Shown here piece after piece: positions 7,001 through 8,357 of a DNA stretch of 8,357 nucleotides. The notes under the pieces were generated by a model. The model was not told the DNA's origin and made no database searches. It saw only the letters and a list, made by a program, of their open reading frames with translations. Each line of letters begins with the position of its first letter. The stretch's first letter is position 1. Source of the DNA: Candidatus Woesearchaeota archaeon (GTDB taxonomy: Archaea > Nanobdellota > Nanobdellia > UBA10117 > WJKY01); contig WJKY01000024.1 in assembly GCA_014728835.1 (NCBI GenBank), positions 1-8,357 on the forward strand. The letters run 5' to 3'. The translations under genes and the position numbers were made by a program.

Positions 7001-8008
7001 TGGAATGGGACAATTGAAGAGTTCTGGGCAAATGTTTCTAAAAGCAGAGTTTTGCCTGATGGAACATATGATTTTGAAGCAACTTTCAAAGACAAATTTG
7101 GAAAAGAATTAGACATACAAAGCCAAGTAAATGTAAATAGTTCTTATAGATTACTTACTATAGAACAAGACCCTTCTGCTAACAATGCTAGTGCATCATG
7201 GGATGAAAATCAAAAAGTTGGACATTTGAAAAAACTTGGAAGTGAAACTTTATTAGAAGAAAAACTAAATGACTTTGAAACACTTGCAACACCAGATGTT
7301 GTAAATGAAACAAAGAAAAACTATACTCAATATATTAATTATTCAAGTCCATTTGAAACTGCAAAAGCAATTCATAAAAATATAATTATGAATTATTCGC
7401 AGGGAAGAGATGAAAACCATGGTTTAACTGGATATGAAGATGATACACAAATTACTATTGATTTTAGGACTAGTATGGAATGGATTAAAAATCAAGTTCT
7501 AAATAATAATTCTGTTTCAGAGCAAGACAAAGACCTTTGGAGAGATTTTATTATAACTCCAATTAAATATGGAACTTACTTCCCAACATCTTTATGTAAA
7601 ACTGAAAACGATGAATATTATATATTTGCTCAATCAGATACTCCATTTCAAAGATCTAGCGTGTCTAATTTAGTAACAGATTTTGAAAGTTATAAACCTC
7701 ATTACGGTAATAATGAAGCAATAAAAGCTGTAAAAGAAACTTTAATTGACTGGACAGATATGGAACATAGAAGCGGAGGAAAATATTCAGATATTGTTGA
7801 AAAAATTGATTTTAATCTTACAACAGCTGAGAAAATAATTAATTGTATTGATAAATTACATGTGTCTAGCTATCCTGAAAAAATAAATAAATTAACTTCA
7901 GATATTTATTCGGCATATGATGCAGGTTTATTAGAAAATAAAAAATTAGAAATTAAATATAATCAAAAAAGTTTTGAATTTGATTTATATGTAATTGCTG
8001 AAAATTAG
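4028..8008 (+). CDS. Giant single-pass surface protein with Ig/cadherin-like repeats
   Basis: A 1326-residue protein of no family I can name. Residues 1-425 have no signal peptide; they are helical and lysine/glutamate-rich (coiled coil about 60-100), with an acidic DGxxDGTDTDPF motif at 217-228. A basic stretch (RRKNKPKK, 418-425) precedes the only clear membrane helix, about 426-452, so the N-terminus should be cytoplasmic and the rest outside. Residues 467-556 form a typical cadherin/Ig-like repeat (AGQPLDFQVVASDANGD, then GEHLLNISASDG). About five further beta-rich Ig-like units follow to about 1035, each near 90-100 residues and poorly conserved. The final 290 residues are a helical/beta domain without recognised motifs. 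By hand count about 23 N-x-S/T sequons follow the helix, against 3 before it. Likely a glycosylated cell-surface or contact protein. The C-terminal codons are very AT-rich. Confidence 0.75.
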   Translation: MGININNPAVSLEQKLQKEDKNRFSQTKKKIKLSIDQLHLNKDKNHAYMQYGKALRVKTEIKHQLQEINHLRHDAKVMPENEAAKLIEKANKLEEKTKGLFDYFKLILFPKAKEELMYVLDCVEEIKNNDLLNKDGRIKMYEIENKIFEKLAKLTGNGNYTLLARGADIKKQEFLPESNLSGAVKTLENYIKKAVTSHERIKAEKVLAEINDFDMDDGSLDGTDTDPFEGRATMRERPQEYHDWIAPPPEKESRFSKFLKKIGLKYDPTKDPFVKYVILTDTHSHNLINYYVTPGAPEITEDDMMLKVAQSSAGMDMVDEIVSEKGRITTEDVSFFKGKGGTNIAVAYGNYLNLRIEYENKIPEEELKKNLAHGIQKIEKIKEKELLDGDLNLTKFAGVLEEYYAPSLQEFIREDIKRRKNKPKKIIGAAIGIPTIVSLSFGAAWPYILSALTPEPEYTEYEPEVHGIAGDLDYIEGTAGQPLDFQVVASDANGDALLYDAQFAKNGSKIKISEDGWIHIKELSEDWIGEHLLNISASDGKNTDYKELKLIVYPENQKPYINSFEVQKTEDVLKILDAHALDNDTGIKALKFYLDDNLIKEIYEGYFSGEIDLEKYDLTPGSHKIGVQAVDEKDDDLVSDLEEKMFSISGEPLIKNIDVTQKEDDVEINFDVGVEGGELEKVNFNYENISLEKKLSGKEDAVRFKFQTDGLEPVSQTGELAAHANGETTYKNITITPFDDAPEHEFRVESLGNDTFSWQYSVEDEEAQIVHTEVSLKNASAPLKQMNPPGTKKIELKGSIDFSEKAPGKYVLVANSHTSTNQSVRAEREFMVLNDPAMIYSWNISNGPSNTFNVDIEGLDKDTIPESILVTAKKENESVLKSKLVNISSKQINVDVGFNFTSEEPVDVYFDAELDNGKEKIPIFKNERREILNDASILENLEIFYNPVVDEFKISGGVQDPDSNFSSAQYLLKEKESGLLLQGELNAKDSEWNGTIEEFWANVSKSRVLPDGTYDFEATFKDKFGKELDIQSQVNVNSSYRLLTIEQDPSANNASASWDENQKVGHLKKLGSETLLEEKLNDFETLATPDVVNETKKNYTQYINYSSPFETAKAIHKNIIMNYSQGRDENHGLTGYEDDTQITIDFRTSMEWIKNQVLNNNSVSEQDKDLWRDFIITPIKYGTYFPTSLCKTENDEYYIFAQSDTPFQRSSVSNLVTDFESYKPHYGNNEAIKAVKETLIDWTDMEHRSGGKYSDIVEKIDFNLTTAEKIINCIDKLHVSSYPEKINKLTSDIYSAYDAGLLENKKLEIKYNQKSFEFDLYVIAEN

Positions 8009-8009
8009 G

Positions 8010-8031
8010 GTTTTAAAACATATTTATTTTC
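8010..8031 (+). terminator. Possible terminator after the giant gene
   Basis: The palindrome GTTTTAAAAC (8010-8019) lies directly after the TAG stop and is followed by the T-rich TATTTATTTTCC. This fits a U-rich archaeal terminator, though the whole gap is AT-rich and the palindrome is weak. Confidence 0.3.
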
Positions 8032-8039
8032 CATATAGA

Positions 8040-8101
8040 AAGTAATTAGTTTTATATATAAGTATGAAATATCATAAGTAATTAGATATTAAATTTAATA
8101 T
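8040..8101 (+). promoter_or_regulatory. Promoter with several dyads, candidate autoregulatory operators of the wHTH gene
   Basis: A strong TATA-like TTTTATATATAA (8050-8061) is flanked by two exact copies of AAGTAATTAG (8040-8049 and 8076-8085). The dyad TATGA-AATA-TCATA (8063-8076) lies near the expected transcription start. A perfect 16-bp palindrome, ATATTAAATTTAATAT (8086-8101), runs into the start codon at 8100. A DNA-binding protein is encoded immediately downstream, so autoregulation is a reasonable inference. The extreme AT content makes some of these matches likely by chance. Confidence 0.5.
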
Positions 8102-8291
8102 GAAATCGCATAAATTTAGAAACAAGATTCTCAAATTTGTAAAGAAATCAAAAGTTGTAACTACCTCTGAAGTTGCTGAAAAACTTGGTGTTTCTTGGAA
8201 TACAGCTGAAAAATATTTGTTGGAATTAGCATTAGAAGGTTCTGTTCAGCGCATGAAAAAATCAGGAGTTAATTTATGGGTAATAAAATAA
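8100..8291 (+). CDS. Small winged helix-turn-helix DNA-binding protein
   Basis: A 63-residue protein that is essentially one winged HTH domain. A basic first helix (MKSHKFRNKILKFVKK) is followed by the HTH: TTSEVAEKLGVSW (about 21-33, with the turn at LGVS) and the recognition helix NTAEKYLLELALEG. A short beta wing follows (VQRMKKSGVNLWVIK). The pattern fits archaeal transcription factors that start with a short wHTH; no effector or dimerisation domain is present. The start is set by its position just after the TATA box (predicted transcript start about 8080) and there is no GGAGG, so translation is probably near-leaderless. The gene has its own promoter and is flanked by palindromes on both sides. 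Target genes are not evident. Confidence 0.75.
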   Translation: MKSHKFRNKILKFVKKSKVVTTSEVAEKLGVSWNTAEKYLLELALEGSVQRMKKSGVNLWVIK

Positions 8292-8343
8292 ATATAACTA
8301 AAACAGACCATAGTATAAAGTACAAAATAATAGTTATATTTAT
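8288..8343 (+). promoter_or_regulatory. 13-bp perfect inverted repeat around a TATA-like box
   Basis: ATAAATATAACTA (8288-8300) is exactly complementary to TAGTTATATTTAT (8331-8343), with a 30-nt spacer. The left arm contains the wHTH stop codon. The spacer holds AGTATAAAG (8312-8320), a TATA-like element that could serve a gene beyond the window, with its transcript start falling on the right arm. It may be an operator pair or a terminator stem; the sequence alone cannot decide. Confidence 0.45.
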
Positions 8344-8357
8344 ACTCATTTCAATCA

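Noticed and set aside
7340..7440. FETAKAIHKNIIMNYSQ in the giant protein resembles the first helix of transglutaminase-like domains.
   Set aside because: No following Gly-x-Cys active-site segment or matching His/Asp pattern is present.
1..8357. CRISPR array, tRNA or rRNA genes, transposase or integrase genes, replication origin.
   Set aside because: No regularly spaced repeats, no cloverleaf-like segment and no mobile-element proteins were seen in any frame.

Overview
The window looks like a piece of an AT-rich archaeal genome, with every recognisable gene on the + strand. Four genes point to Archaea: a UPF0147 protein, an archaeal-type SepF, a THUMP-methyltransferase of the Trm-G10 type, and a Taw1-type radical SAM enzyme for wyosine synthesis. 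Promoters have archaeal TATA-like elements and some genes have a GGAGG ribosome binding site. Small genes, low GC, lysine-rich proteins and a giant surface protein suggest a DPANN-type lineage (Woesearchaeota/Pacearchaeota-like). That placement is inference; there is no rRNA here to settle it.

Layout. 1-511: the coiled-coil tail of a truncated gene overlaps a VanZ-like membrane protein by one base (TAATG). 512-1649: three short units, each with its own TATA-like element, encode UPF0147, SepF and a one-helix membrane protein with an extremely basic tail. 1650-3972: trmG10, taw1 and a small unknown gene are closely spaced and probably co-transcribed; the first two modify tRNA (G10 and G37). 3973-8008: one 1326-residue predicted membrane protein, with about 425 residues before a single membrane helix and about 870 after it. 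The second part has Ig/cadherin-like repeats and many N-glycosylation sequons, so it probably lies outside the cell. 8009-8357: a 63-residue winged-helix regulator whose promoter is packed with palindromes, followed by a 13-bp inverted repeat around a TATA-like sequence.

The most unusual signal is inside trmG10. Two segments, 2300-2353 (54 nt) and 2509-2568 (60 nt), have the same architecture: CCAA, a hairpin with an A-rich triloop, CTGG, a second AAA-loop hairpin, then a GG..AAAACA tail. Their first arms align at 18 of 24 positions by hand count. Two stem pairs differ by compensating changes. The two copies are read in different frames, both lengths are multiples of three, and both fall where the protein appears longer than its family. 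This looks like a small in-frame palindromic element, or repeated template-switch mutations; a genome-wide search would decide. The second notable item is the dyad-rich control region of the small regulator.
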